NCBI GenBank assembly: GCA_000799755.1
Contig: JUHI01000009.1
Span: forward strand, 1 to 64,000
DNA from: Martinezella tropici
GTDB taxonomy: Bacteria > Pseudomonadota > Alphaproteobacteria > Rhizobiales > Rhizobiaceae
Direction: 5' to 3'
DNA: 64,000 nt
Part shown: in pieces, positions 34,736 to 43,803 of the stretch
Layout of the letters: the number at the start of each line of letters is the position of its first letter
Numbering within the stretch: position 1 is the stretch's first letter
Notes under the pieces: model-generated
The model's input: the letters and a program-made list of their open reading frames with translations, nothing else
What the model was told of the DNA's origin: nothing
Database searches by the model: none
Made by a program: the position numbers and the translations under genes

Positions 34736-35785
34736 ATGAACCAGGAAAAAATTCCCGCCACCGTCATCACCGGCTTTCTCGGAGCCGGCAAGACGACGAT
34801 GATCCGCAACCTCCTGCAGAATGCCGGCGGCAAGAAGATCGCTTTGATCATCAACGAGTTCGGCGATCTCGGCGTCGATGGTGACGTGCTGAAGGGCTGC
34901 GGTGCGGAGAACTGCACCGAAGACGACATCATCGAGCTGACCAACGGCTGTATCTGCTGCACCGTCGCCGACGATTTCATCCCGACCATGACGAAACTTC
35001 TGGAGCGCGATGCGCGTCCGGACCACATCGTCATCGAGACCTCAGGCCTTGCGCTGCCGCAGCCACTGGTCGCCGCCTTCAACTGGCCTGACATCCGCAC
35101 GCACGTCACCGTCGACGGCGTCATCACGGTGGTCGATAGCGCCGCCGTTGCCGCCGGCCGTTTCGCCGATGATCATGACGCCGTGGAAGCTCGCCGTGTC
35201 GAGGATGATTCACTCGATCACGAAAGCCCGATCGAAGAATTGTTCGAGGATCAGCTGACCTGCGCCGACCTCATCGTGCTCAACAAGACCGATCTGATCG
35301 ATGGTGACGGTCTAGGCCGCGTCCGCGCCGAAGTTGCCTCGCGCACGGCCCGCAAGCCGACGATCATCGAAGCGAAGAACGGCGATGTGCCGGCAGCAAT
35401 TCTGCTCGGTCTCGGCATCGGCACGGAAGACGATATCGTCAACCGCAAATCCCATCACGAACTGGAGCATGAGGACGGCACGCCGCATGACCACGACGAA
35501 TTCGACAGCTTCGTCGTCGAACTCGGTCCGATTGCCGACCCGGTTGCTTTTGTCGATGCGCTGAAGGGCGCGATCGCCGAGCATGACGTGCTGCGCCTCA
35601 AGGGCTTCGTCGATGTTCCCGGCAAGCCCATGCGCCTGCAGCTGCAGGCCGTCGGCAGCCGCATCGACACCTATTTCGATCGCGCCTGGACACCGGGCGA
35701 AGCCCGCGCGACCCGGCTTGTCGTGATCGGCCTGCACGAAATGGACGAGACGATCGTTCGCAAGGCGATCGAAGCGCTGGCCTAA
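34736..35785 (+). CDS. cobW: CobW, COG0523 GTPase of cobalamin synthesis
   Basis: CobW is a G3E-family GTPase thought to supply cobalt to the CobNST chelatase. The 349-residue protein has Walker A GFLGAGKTT (13-21), the metal-binding CICC at 72-75, an additional CGAENC at 55-60, and NKTDL for guanine recognition. A short histidine/aspartate patch (HHELEHEDGTPHDHDEF) occurs near 240. I choose the ATG at 34736 (AAGGG nine bases upstream); ATG 34730, overlapping the cobP stop, is an alternative. It lies directly before cobN as in other rhizobia. Confidence 0.93.
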   Translation: MNQEKIPATVITGFLGAGKTTMIRNLLQNAGGKKIALIINEFGDLGVDGDVLKGCGAENCTEDDIIELTNGCICCTVADDFIPTMTKLLERDARPDHIVIETSGLALPQPLVAAFNWPDIRTHVTVDGVITVVDSAAVAAGRFADDHDAVEARRVEDDSLDHESPIEELFEDQLTCADLIVLNKTDLIDGDGLGRVRAEVASRTARKPTIIEAKNGDVPAAILLGLGIGTEDDIVNRKSHHELEHEDGTPHDHDEFDSFVVELGPIADPVAFVDALKGAIAEHDVLRLKGFVDVPGKPMRLQLQAVGSRIDTYFDRAWTPGEARATRLVVIGLHEMDETIVRKAIEALA

Positions 35786-35794
35786 GGGAAGTCC

Positions 35795-38700
35795 ATGCAT
35801 CTCCTCCTGGCTCAGAAGGGAACGATCAGCGACGGCGAGGAGGCGATCGACCTTGGGCAGTCGCCCGGCGATATCGTCTTTCTGTCGGCCGCCGACACCG
35901 AGCTTGCGGCGATTGCCGCAGCTCACGGTGAGGGCGGCCGTTCCCTTCGGCTTGCAAGCCTGATGAGCCTGAAGCATCCGATGTCCGTCGATACCTATAT
36001 CGATAGGACGGCCCGGCATGCGAAGCTGATCATCGTGCGGGCGCTGGGAGGAGCAAGCTACTTTCATTATGCGCTGGAGGCGCTTCATGCCTGTGCGGCG
36101 CGTCAGGGTGCGTTGATTGCTGTATTGCCGGGGGATTCGAAGCCCGATCCCGGGCTGACGCCGTTCTCCAATGTTGCGCTCGATGATCTCAATGCGCTCT
36201 GGGTCTATCTGATCGAGGGCGGCGAGGCGAACTCCACGGCATTTCTCGCTTACGCCGAGGCGATGCTATCAGGCGCCGAGAAGCCCATGCCGGCCGCACC
36301 CTTGATGAAGGCTGGTATCTGGTGGCCGGGCCGGGGCGTGATCGGCGTCGAGGAATGGAGGAGGGTTTCCGTTTCGGAGATGGCGGTCCCTGCAGGATTC
36401 GAACCTCCCACTGTGGCGATTTCGTTCTATCGCGCGCTGGTCCAGAGTGGTGAGACGAAGCCTGTCGAAGCCATGATGCAGGCGCTTGTCACCGAGGGTA
36501 TGCGGCCTCTGCCGGTTTTTGCCTATAGCCTCAAAGATCCGGTCTCCGTCGGCATTCTCGAAAGCGTCTTTACCGAGTTGAAGCCGGGCGTGGTCATTAA
36601 TTCCACGGGCTTTGCCGTTTCGGCGCCAGGCGCGGACCGCCAGCCGACGGTGCTGGAAACGGGTGAGGCTGTCGTTCTGCAGGCCATCTTCTCGGCTTCG
36701 TCGAAAGAGGCATGGGAGGCGTCCTCACAGGGGCTTTCGGCCCGCGATCTCGGCATGAACGTGGCGTTGCCAGAGGTCGACGGGCGCGTTCTCGCCCGTG
36801 CCGTGTCCTTCAAGGCCGCTGCCCGCTATGACGAAAGGGTTGAGGCCAATATCGTCGCCAGCGAACCGCTTGAAGATCGCATGCGCTATACGGCGCGGCT
36901 CGCCGCTAATTGGGCGCGGCTGCGTGATACGCGGCCGAGCGATCGCCGCGTTGCGCTTGTGATGGCGAACTATCCCAATCGCGATGGGCGCCTCGGCAAT
37001 GGCGTCGGGCTCGATACGCCGGCCGGCACGATCGAGGTGCTGAAGGCGATGGAAGCGGCTGGCTATGGCGTTGCCGATATACCTGCCGATGGCGATGCGC
37101 TGATGCGGCATCTGGCGGAAGGCCCGACAAATTCCGGGCATGATGGCCGTGTCGTTCGCGAGACGCTTTCCTTCAGCGACTACAAGGATTTCTTCTCGTC
37201 GCTTCCCAAACAGATTCAGGATGAGATCACGGCGCGCTGGGGCGAGCCGGAGGCAGACGCTTACGCGCTCGATGGCGGCTTTGCCCTGCCGTTTACCCGC
37301 TTCGGCGAGGTGCTTGTCGGTATCCAGCCGGCGCGCGGCTACAATATCGATCCGAAGGAGAGCTATCACTCTCCCGATCTCGTGCCGCCGCACGGCTACC
37401 TCGCCTTCTATGACTTCCTGCGTCGCTCCTTCGATGCCCATGCCGTCATCCACATGGGCAAGCACGGTAATCTCGAATGGCTGCCGGGCAAGGCGTTGGC
37501 GCTTTCGGAGGTCTGTTATCCGGAAGCGATTCTTGGGCCGCTGCCGAACCTTTATCCTTTCATCGTCAACGATCCCGGCGAGGGCACGCAGGCCAAGCGC
37601 CGCACGAGCGCCGTCATCATCGACCACCTGACGCCGCCTTTGACGCGTGCTGAAAGCTACGGTCCGCTGAAGGATCTGGAGGCGCTCGTTGACGAATATT
37701 ACGAGGCTTCCGGCGGCGACCCTCGCCGCATTCGTCTGTTGCGCAAGCAGATCCTCGACCTCGTCGCCGATATCGGGCTGGATCAGGATGCCGGCATCGC
37801 CAAGGGCGAGGGCGAAGACGAGGCATTGCGCAAGCTTGATGCCTATCTCTGCGATCTCAAGGAGATGCAGATCCGTGATGGCCTGCACATCTTCGGCGTT
37901 TCGCCTTCCGGGCGGCTACTGACGGATTTGACGGTGGCGCTGGCAAGAGTGCCGCGCGGGCTGGGCGAGGGTGGCGATCAGAGCCTGCAGCGGGCGATTG
38001 CTCGGGATGCGTTCGAGGGCGTGGAGAGTGCTGACGGTGTGATACCCCCCTCTGCCGCTTTCGCGACATCTCCCCCACAAGGGGGGAGATTGGTGGCTCG
38101 CGGCACGACATCGCCCCAAATTGCTATCGAATCCGCTGATGCGATTGGTGATGAAACAGGAGGGGCTGGCGGCATACTCCCACCGATCTCCCCCCTTGTG
38201 GGGGAGATGTCAGCGAAGCTGACAGAGGGGGGTAACTCTCCACGCAAACCATTCGACCCATTGGATTGCGACATGGCCGCCGAATGGGCCGGCCCGCGTC
38301 CCTCTATTCTGCAAAGTATCTCCGATGCCCCTTGGCGCACCCAGGGCGATACCGTCGAGCGCATCGAGCTTCTGGCCGCAGAACTCGTGGATGGCGAAAC
38401 GGCATGCCCCGAGAGCTGGCCAAACACCCGCATGGTTCTCAGCGAGATTGCCTCGAAGCTCCAACCGTCCATCCTCGCCTGCGGCGACGCTGAAATCTCG
38501 GCCCTGCTCAAAGGCCTTGATGGTCGTTTCGTTCCACCGGGACCCTCTGGCGCGCCGACGCGCGGCCGGCCGGATGTCTTGCCGACGGGTCGGAATTTCT
38601 ATTCGGTCGACAGCCGTGCCGTGCCGACGCCGGCCGCTTACGAACTTGGCAAGAAATCGGCCGAGTTGCTGATCCGCCGTTACGTTCAGGATCATGGCGA

Positions 38701-39784
38701 ATGGCCCGTCTCCTTCGGGTTGACGGCCTGGGGCACGTCGAACATGCGCACGGGAGGCGACGATGTCGCGCAGGCGCTGGCGCTGATCGGCGTCAAGCCC
38801 GTCTGGGACATGACGTCTCGCCGTGTCACCGGTTACGAGATCATTCCGCCGGCCATGCTGCGGCGGCCGCGTGTTGACGTCACGCTGCGTATCTCCGGCT
38901 TTTTTCGTGACGCCTTTCCCGAGCAGATCGCCTTGTTCGACAAGGCGATCCGTGCGGTCGGCATGCTTGAGGAGGATGCGAGCGACAATCCGATCGCGGC
39001 GCGCATGCGTGGCGAGATCGCGCGGCTCGAAGCAGCTGGCCTAGACACCGCCTCTGCCAGCCGCCGCGCCGGCTATCGTATTTTTGGATCCAAGCCCGGA
39101 GCTTATGGCGCCGGTCTGCAGGCTCTGATCGACGAGAAGGGATGGGAACGGCGTGCGGATCTGGCCGAAGCCTATCTCGTCTGGGGCAGCTATGCCTATG
39201 GCGCCGGCGAAGAAGGCAAGGCCGAGCGCGGCGTCTTCGAGGAGCGGTTGCGGTCGATCCAGGCGGTCGTGCAGAATCAGGACAATCGCGAGCACGATCT
39301 GCTCGACAGCGACGACTACTATCAGTTCGAGGGCGGCATGGCTGCGGCGGCCGAGCAGCTCGGCGGCGCGCGCCCCTCGATCTATCACAACGATCATTCC
39401 AGGCCGGAAAGGCCTGTGATCCGCTCGCTTGAGGAAGAAATCGGCCGTGTCGTGCGCGGACGCGTCGTCAATCCCAAGTGGATCGATGGCATCATGCGCC
39501 ATGGCTACAAGGGCGCCTTCGAGATTGCGGCAACGGTGGATTATCTTTTCGCCTTCGCTGCGACGACGGGTGCCGTGCGCAACCATCATTTCGAGGCCGT
39601 CTATCAGGCTTTCGTGGTTGATCAGAAGGTGCGGGATTTCATGGCGGAGAAGAACCCGGCAGCGTTGCGGGACATGCGGGAGCGGTTGCTGGAGGCGATC
39701 GATCGCAAGCTCTGGACGCCGAGAAGCAATTCGGCGCGCTTCGATCTGGAAAGCTTGAGCAAGGGCAAGGAGGCGGCGGCATGA
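35795..39784 (+). CDS. cobN: Cobaltochelatase subunit CobN, carrying an in-frame repeat insertion
   Basis: CobN is the large subunit of the ATP-dependent CobNST complex that inserts cobalt into hydrogenobyrinic a,c-diamide. The 1,329-residue frame shows the CobN/BchH layout, with HMGKHGNLEWLPGKALAL near 560, and YHNDHSRPERP and the final GFEIA-type segments near the end. It is some 50 residues longer than usual. The excess coincides with a palindromic repeat element at 38043-38233 translated as about 64 extra residues (residues about 750-813) rich in Pro, Gly and Ser. The frame is kept, so the protein is probably functional. The stop overlaps the next ATG (ATGA). Confidence 0.93.
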   Translation: MHLLLAQKGTISDGEEAIDLGQSPGDIVFLSAADTELAAIAAAHGEGGRSLRLASLMSLKHPMSVDTYIDRTARHAKLIIVRALGGASYFHYALEALHACAARQGALIAVLPGDSKPDPGLTPFSNVALDDLNALWVYLIEGGEANSTAFLAYAEAMLSGAEKPMPAAPLMKAGIWWPGRGVIGVEEWRRVSVSEMAVPAGFEPPTVAISFYRALVQSGETKPVEAMMQALVTEGMRPLPVFAYSLKDPVSVGILESVFTELKPGVVINSTGFAVSAPGADRQPTVLETGEAVVLQAIFSASSKEAWEASSQGLSARDLGMNVALPEVDGRVLARAVSFKAAARYDERVEANIVASEPLEDRMRYTARLAANWARLRDTRPSDRRVALVMANYPNRDGRLGNGVGLDTPAGTIEVLKAMEAAGYGVADIPADGDALMRHLAEGPTNSGHDGRVVRETLSFSDYKDFFSSLPKQIQDEITARWGEPEADAYALDGGFALPFTRFGEVLVGIQPARGYNIDPKESYHSPDLVPPHGYLAFYDFLRRSFDAHAVIHMGKHGNLEWLPGKALALSEVCYPEAILGPLPNLYPFIVNDPGEGTQAKRRTSAVIIDHLTPPLTRAESYGPLKDLEALVDEYYEASGGDPRRIRLLRKQILDLVADIGLDQDAGIAKGEGEDEALRKLDAYLCDLKEMQIRDGLHIFGVSPSGRLLTDLTVALARVPRGLGEGGDQSLQRAIARDAFEGVESADGVIPPSAAFATSPPQGGRLVARGTTSPQIAIESADAIGDETGGAGGILPPISPLVGEMSAKLTEGGNSPRKPFDPLDCDMAAEWAGPRPSILQSISDAPWRTQGDTVERIELLAAELVDGETACPESWPNTRMVLSEIASKLQPSILACGDAEISALLKGLDGRFVPPGPSGAPTRGRPDVLPTGRNFYSVDSRAVPTPAAYELGKKSAELLIRRYVQDHGEWPVSFGLTAWGTSNMRTGGDDVAQALALIGVKPVWDMTSRRVTGYEIIPPAMLRRPRVDVTLRISGFFRDAFPEQIALFDKAIRAVGMLEEDASDNPIAARMRGEIARLEAAGLDTASASRRAGYRIFGSKPGAYGAGLQALIDEKGWERRADLAEAYLVWGSYAYGAGEEGKAERGVFEERLRSIQAVVQNQDNREHDLLDSDDYYQFEGGMAAAAEQLGGARPSIYHNDHSRPERPVIRSLEEEIGRVVRGRVVNPKWIDGIMRHGYKGAFEIAATVDYLFAFAATTGAVRNHHFEAVYQAFVVDQKVRDFMAEKNPAALRDMRERLLEAIDRKLWTPRSNSARFDLESLSKGKEAAA
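38043..38233. repeat. Rhizobial palindromic repeat inserted inside cobN
   Basis: The left arm starts TACCCCCCTCTG and contains ACATCTCCCCCACAAGG; the right arm is its near-exact inverse, ending CAGAGGGGGGTA at 38233. Each arm of about 54 bases also folds on itself (ATCTCCCCC with GGGGGAGAT). Such elements are normally intergenic in rhizobia. Here it is read through in frame; the right arm gives the peptide SPLVGEMSAKLTEGG, a hallmark of this repeat family when translated. Confidence 0.85.
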
Positions 39785-40380
39785 GCGCGGTCGGCGAGTT
39801 GCTGGTCGCCTTTCGGGATTATCTGCAGTCGCGCAGCGATCCCTTGTTGCAGCATTTTATCGAAGGCTTTGACTGGCCGACCGAGGAGCGCGTGCTCGCG
39901 CCGAGGGATCTGCCTGTTGTCTCCCATCTTCGCGGGCTTGATCAGGTTGCCACCGGTGCGGAAGGGGCTTTGCTCGACCGGCTCTCCCACGCGGGGGATC
40001 GGCTGCATTGGGCCCAGACCTACAGTATTGGTGATTTTGGCGAGGATTTCCTGCAGCGATATGGCTGGGTCGAGCTGTTCGGCACGCGCGGGCATTTCGT
40101 GAGCGAGGAGATGGCTGGCGGCTTCCTATTGCTTGGCCCCGGCGTCCACTATCCGGATCATCATCATGTGGCCGAGGAGATCTATATCCCCCTGACCGAC
40201 GGCTCCCTGTGGAGCAAGGACGCGCAGCCGTTCCTGCCGCGCTGGTCCGGTGAAATCATCCATCACCCCTCGAACATCCGCCATGCCATGCGCACGGAAG
40301 ATGAGCTGCTTGTTGCGCTCTACCTCTGGCGCGGTGGGCCGTTGGCACAGAAATCGATCATATCAGGGAGAATGCAATGA
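39781..40380 (+). CDS. DMSP-lyase-like cupin protein in the cobalamin operon
   Basis: A 199-residue protein whose second half is a cupin barrel of the dimethylsulfoniopropionate-lyase (DddL/DddQ-like) family. It has YPDHHHVAEEIYIPL, which supplies histidines, a glutamate and a tyrosine for a metal site, and IIHHPSNIRHAMRT with the last histidine. It is locked into the operon: its ATG overlaps the cobN stop and its stop overlaps the cobO ATG. This makes a role in corrin metabolism, or in handling of a precursor or metal, more likely than DMSP cleavage, but neither is shown. Confidence 0.72.
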   Translation: MSAVGELLVAFRDYLQSRSDPLLQHFIEGFDWPTEERVLAPRDLPVVSHLRGLDQVATGAEGALLDRLSHAGDRLHWAQTYSIGDFGEDFLQRYGWVELFGTRGHFVSEEMAGGFLLLGPGVHYPDHHHVAEEIYIPLTDGSLWSKDAQPFLPRWSGEIIHHPSNIRHAMRTEDELLVALYLWRGGPLAQKSIISGRMQ

Positions 40381-41021
40381 GCGACGAATTGGCCGAAACC
40401 GGCGCGGACGCACCGAAGAACGACGATGCCCGCCACGCTGACAAGATGGCCAAGAAGAAGGCCGCGCGCGACAAAATCATGGCGACCAAGACCGATGAGA
40501 AGGGCCTGATCATCGTCCATACCGGCAAGGGCAAGGGAAAATCCTCCTCCGCCTTCGGCATGATTTTCCGCCACATCGCCCATGGCAAGCCGAGCGCCGT
40601 CGTGCAGTTCATCAAAGGGGCAATGTGGACCGGCGAGCGCGACCTGATCGAGAAGTATTTCTCCGATCTCTGCCAGTTCCATACGATGGGCGAAGGCTTC
40701 ACCTGGGAGACGCAGGACCGCGCCCGCGACGTGGCGGCGGCATCCGCTGCCTGGGAAAAGGCCAAGGAGCTGATCCGTGATGAGCGGAATTCGATGGTGC
40801 TGCTCGATGAGATCAACATCGCGCTTCGCTACGACTATCTCGACATCAAGGATGTGATCGAATTCCTCCGGGACGAGAAGCCGTACATGACGCATGTCGT
40901 CCTGACGGGCCGCAATGCCAAGGAAGAGTTGATCGAGATCGCCGATCTCGTGACCGAGATGGAGCTGATCAAGCATCCGTTCCGCTCCGGCATCAAGGGC
41001 CAGCCGGGCGTCGAATTCTGA
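40377..41021 (+). CDS. cobO: Cob(I)yrinic acid a,c-diamide adenosyltransferase (CobA/CobO type)
   Basis: CobO attaches the 5'-deoxyadenosyl group to the corrin cobalt. The 214-residue protein has a lysine-rich head, the P-loop HTGKGKGKSSSAFG near 48-61, QFIKGAMWTGER, and LLDEINIALRYDYL near 142, all characteristic. It overlaps the cupin gene by 4 bases and is the last gene of the riboswitch-controlled cobP-cobO string. It is convergent with an XRE regulator gene, 15 bases away. Confidence 0.95.
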   Translation: MSDELAETGADAPKNDDARHADKMAKKKAARDKIMATKTDEKGLIIVHTGKGKGKSSSAFGMIFRHIAHGKPSAVVQFIKGAMWTGERDLIEKYFSDLCQFHTMGEGFTWETQDRARDVAAASAAWEKAKELIRDERNSMVLLDEINIALRYDYLDIKDVIEFLRDEKPYMTHVVLTGRNAKEELIEIADLVTEMELIKHPFRSGIKGQPGVEF

Positions 41022-41036
41022 GCACTTGCCGGGCGT

Positions 41037-41840
41037 TCAACTGCAAGGCAGCATGGCCTTCAGGGCTTCCGCCGTCTGCGGGTTTGCGGGAAAGAAGGAT
41101 TCGATCGCGAGTTCCGACAGAGTGACATCGACGGGTGTGCCGAAGACGGTCGTGGTGGATAGAAACGAGATATGTCCCGCCTCGGTGACAAGCTCTAGCG
41201 GCACAGCGATACCCGCAAAATCCCGTTCTGGAGCCGCCGATTTCGGCGCGGGCGGTGCGGGATAGGCCGACAGTTCCTCCAGCAATTTTGCCAGCACGGG
41301 ATCGCCAGTCGCCGATATCTGCTGACGCAGGCGTTCCAACAGATGCGCACGCCACTCCGCGAGATTGGCAATGCGCGAGGCCAGGCCCTGTGGGTGCAGG
41401 CTCAGCCTGAGGACATTGATCGGCCCATCCGTCAGCGACGCATCGGTTACGCCGGCAAGCAGCGGCGCGACGGCGGCATTGGCGGCGATGATCGTCCAAT
41501 GCCGGTCGACCGCGAGGGCCGGGAAGGGCTCGTGCCCCTTCAGGATGAGGTCGATAGCCTGTCGCGCCGGGGCAAGCGCCGGGTCGTCCAGCTTGCGCTC
41601 GGGAAAGACCGGCGCAAATCCGGCCGCGAGAAGCATCGGATTGCGTTCGCGCAGCGGCACGCCGAGCCGTTCGGCGAGATGCATCAGCATCTCGCGGCTT
41701 GGAAGCGCGCGCCCGCTCTCGATGAAGCTCAGATGTCGCTGCGATATATCGGCTTGAAGGGCGAATTCGAGCTGGCTCAGGCGTCGTCGCTGACGCCATT
41801 CGCGCAGATGGTCGCCGAGAGAGCGGGCAGGGTTCATCAT
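41037..41840 (-). CDS. XRE-family regulator with MmyB-like ligand domain
   Basis: A 267-residue protein. Residues 8-62 form a Cro/CI helix-turn-helix (LREWRQRRRLSQLEFALQAD, then SQRHLSFIESGR). From about 90 the sequence matches the MmyB-like/PAS-like domain of this regulator group (LAVDRHWTIIAANAAVAPLL). Two adjacent ATGs (41840, 41837) can start it; the first overlaps the stop of the NTF2-like gene (ATGA), so both genes form one operon. The regulator may control its neighbour; the ligand is unknown. Confidence 0.88.
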   Translation of the reverse strand: MMNPARSLGDHLREWRQRRRLSQLEFALQADISQRHLSFIESGRALPSREMLMHLAERLGVPLRERNPMLLAAGFAPVFPERKLDDPALAPARQAIDLILKGHEPFPALAVDRHWTIIAANAAVAPLLAGVTDASLTDGPINVLRLSLHPQGLASRIANLAEWRAHLLERLRQQISATGDPVLAKLLEELSAYPAPPAPKSAAPERDFAGIAVPLELVTEAGHISFLSTTTVFGTPVDVTLSELAIESFFPANPQTAEALKAMLPCS

Positions 41841-42202
41841 GCGGCTGCCGGTAGTTGGTCAATGAAGCCGTGAACGGACTTCAGCCGATCCCCCTCGAGT
41901 ATGGCGAAATCCGTGCCTTTGATCACTGGCTCGGCATCAGCCGGACCAAAGCCCCAGGAGAAGCGGAGATTGTCGCCGTGGCGGTCGCCATCGGTGATGA
42001 GCGTGAAGCGGAAGCCGGGGAAGCGGTCGTGCGCGGCCGTGACCAACGCGTGTATCTGCTCGCGATTGTCTGCGCGCATCATCGGGTCGACATAGCTGCA
42101 ATTTTCAGTCCATGCCTGAGCAATGAGGGCATGTCGGCGCTCGGTATCGGCCTCGTTCCAGATGGCGATATAGCGGTCTGCAATGGTGTTCGCATCAGTC
42201 AT
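41837..42202 (-). CDS. NTF2-like (SnoaL-type) protein
   Basis: A 121-residue alpha+beta protein of the NTF2/SnoaL fold: MTDANTIADRYIAIWNEADT helix, CSYVDPMMRADNREQIHALV, and the beta strands FRFTLITDGDRHGDNLRFSW and FAILEGDRLKSVHGFID. Such domains act as small enzymes or ligand binders; no catalytic set stands out. It is upstream of and overlaps the XRE gene. Confidence 0.8.
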   Translation of the reverse strand: MTDANTIADRYIAIWNEADTERRHALIAQAWTENCSYVDPMMRADNREQIHALVTAAHDRFPGFRFTLITDGDRHGDNLRFSWGFGPADAEPVIKGTDFAILEGDRLKSVHGFIDQLPAAA

Positions 42203-42302
42203 CGGTCAACTCCTTTGGATCGCCTGAACCGTTCAGGCAGGGCGATCATCGGCGCGCACCGAAGCATTATCAATTACGTCGGAGGTAATCAAAGCCCGGA
42301 TC

Positions 42303-43088
42303 TTACAGCCCAAGCCAGAGCCGTACGGGATGGGTGGGGTCGGCCAGCAGCTTCACCGCAAAGGCGATGCAGACGATGACCAGCAGCGGCTTGATCAGCT
42401 TGGCGCCGATACGCATGGCGAGCCGCGAGCCGAGCTGGGCGCCGAGGAATTGGCCGACACCCATCGTCAGGCCGACCTTCCAAAGGATGGCGCCGGAGAA
42501 GATGAAGACAATGAGGCCGCCGAAGTTGGAGCCGAAATTGAGCAGCTTCGTATGCGCCGTCGCCTTCAACAGGCCGAAGCCGGCAAGCGTCACGAAGGCG
42601 AGCATCAGGAATGAGCCGGTGCCGGGGCCGAAGGCGCCGTCATAAAAGCCGATCAGCGGCACCAGCGTCACGCCGAAGAGCCCGGCGCTCATGCGCCGAT
42701 GCTTTTCGACATCGCCGAGATTGGGTTTCATGGCGAAATAGAGTGCGATGGCGATCAGGAGGAAGGGCAGGATGATGCGCAGGACTTCACTCGGCATGAC
42801 TGTCGCAAGCATAGCGCCGAGCATGCCGCCAATGACCGCCATTGCTGCCATCGGAAGCTGTTCGCGAAGCTGGACATGTCCCTGTCTGGCATAGGCGATC
42901 GTTGCTGAAGCCGAGCCGCAGATCGATTGCACCTTGTTCGTGCCGAGAGTCTGCAACGGCGGAATACCGGCGAGCAGCATGGCAGGCACGGTGACCAGCC
43001 CGCCGCCGCCGGCAATGGAATCGACGAAACCCGCAAAGAATGCTGCGGCAAAGAGAAAAAGCAGAATCTGCAGGGTGATGTCTGGCAA
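42303..43088 (-). CDS. TauE/SafE (TSUP) family membrane transporter
   Basis: An inner-membrane protein of about 261 residues with seven to eight hydrophobic helices and the TSUP opening FAGFVDSIAGGGGLVTVPAM followed by GTNKVQSICGSASATIAYAR. Family members export or import sulfite, sulfonates or small organic acids. The start is uncertain: the TTG at 43088 gives the usual short lead (LPDITLQ), while a GTG at 43166 would add 26 residues. It is divergent from cobE. Orientation and content give no link to B12. Confidence 0.85.
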   Translation of the reverse strand: MPDITLQILLFLFAAAFFAGFVDSIAGGGGLVTVPAMLLAGIPPLQTLGTNKVQSICGSASATIAYARQGHVQLREQLPMAAMAVIGGMLGAMLATVMPSEVLRIILPFLLIAIALYFAMKPNLGDVEKHRRMSAGLFGVTLVPLIGFYDGAFGPGTGSFLMLAFVTLAGFGLLKATAHTKLLNFGSNFGGLIVFIFSGAILWKVGLTMGVGQFLGAQLGSRLAMRIGAKLIKPLLVIVCIAFAVKLLADPTHPVRLWLGL

Positions 43089-43236
43089 GGCGAGAACTCT
43101 GAGGCGGGAAGTCAAAAGGCCTTCTGGCACTTCGACCGGCCCAAGGCAATCGCCCGCGGGACGCACCGCGCGAATTTGACGGCTCTTGAACGGATGGCTA
43201 CACCTTTGTCATCGGTTTCTGCCGTCGGGAGCGATT

Positions 43237-43641
43237 ATGACAACATATGCCAATTCGACCCGCCGCTATATTCTGGGGCTCGGCTGCGAGCGTGGCACGG
43301 ACTGGAACGATGTCCGTGCGCTTGCGGAAAGAGCCTTTCAGGAGGTCGGGATCGGCAGCAGACAGGTTCTCGCCGTCGTGTCGATCGATACGCGCATGGA
43401 CGAGCCGGCCATCCTTGCGACGGCGACACATTTCCGTCTTCCGGCGCGCTTCTTCACTGTTGAAGCGCTCGAGCGGGAGACGCCTCGCCTGAAGAATCCG
43501 TCCGAGCTGGTCTTTGCCCATGTCGGCTGTCATGGCGTTGCTGAAGCCGCGGCGCTTGCTGCTGCCGGCCCGGATTCGGAGCTCGTGCTTCCTAAGATCA
43601 AGTCGAGTTTCGCCACGGCTGCGATTGCCAGGGTCGTCTGA
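43237..43641 (+). CDS. cobE: Cobalamin biosynthesis protein CobE (CbiG C-terminal-like)
   Basis: The 134-residue product matches CobE/CbiG_C: LGLGCERGTDWNDVRALAER, VLAVVSIDTRMDEPAILATA, and FFTVEALERETPRLKNPSEL with FAHVGCHGVAEAAAL. The domain is thought to work at ring contraction or precorrin handling; its exact role in the aerobic path is unclear. I place the start at the ATG at 43237 with GGGAG five bases upstream. It lies between the TauE-like gene (divergent) and a nucleoside hydrolase. Confidence 0.88.
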   Translation: MTTYANSTRRYILGLGCERGTDWNDVRALAERAFQEVGIGSRQVLAVVSIDTRMDEPAILATATHFRLPARFFTVEALERETPRLKNPSELVFAHVGCHGVAEAAALAAAGPDSELVLPKIKSSFATAAIARVV

Positions 43642-43803
43642 GCAGCAGATTCGCCACGCAATTCTCATAAATGAACCATAGGACATCGCGGCGGCATTTC
43701 GCCGCCCGCTGTTCTCGTGTATGCCGATAGGTCAAGCGCGATCCGAAGCGGGAGGAGATTTCCGAAAGATCAAGCTTATTCAGCATATTGGTAAGGAAAA
43801 ATC

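Noticed and set aside
36381..36415. tRNA T-arm-like sequence (GGTTCGAATCC on the minus strand) in cobN
   Set aside because: No D-arm or anticodon arm can be drawn, and the plus strand codes for CobN protein without interruption; taken as a chance match.
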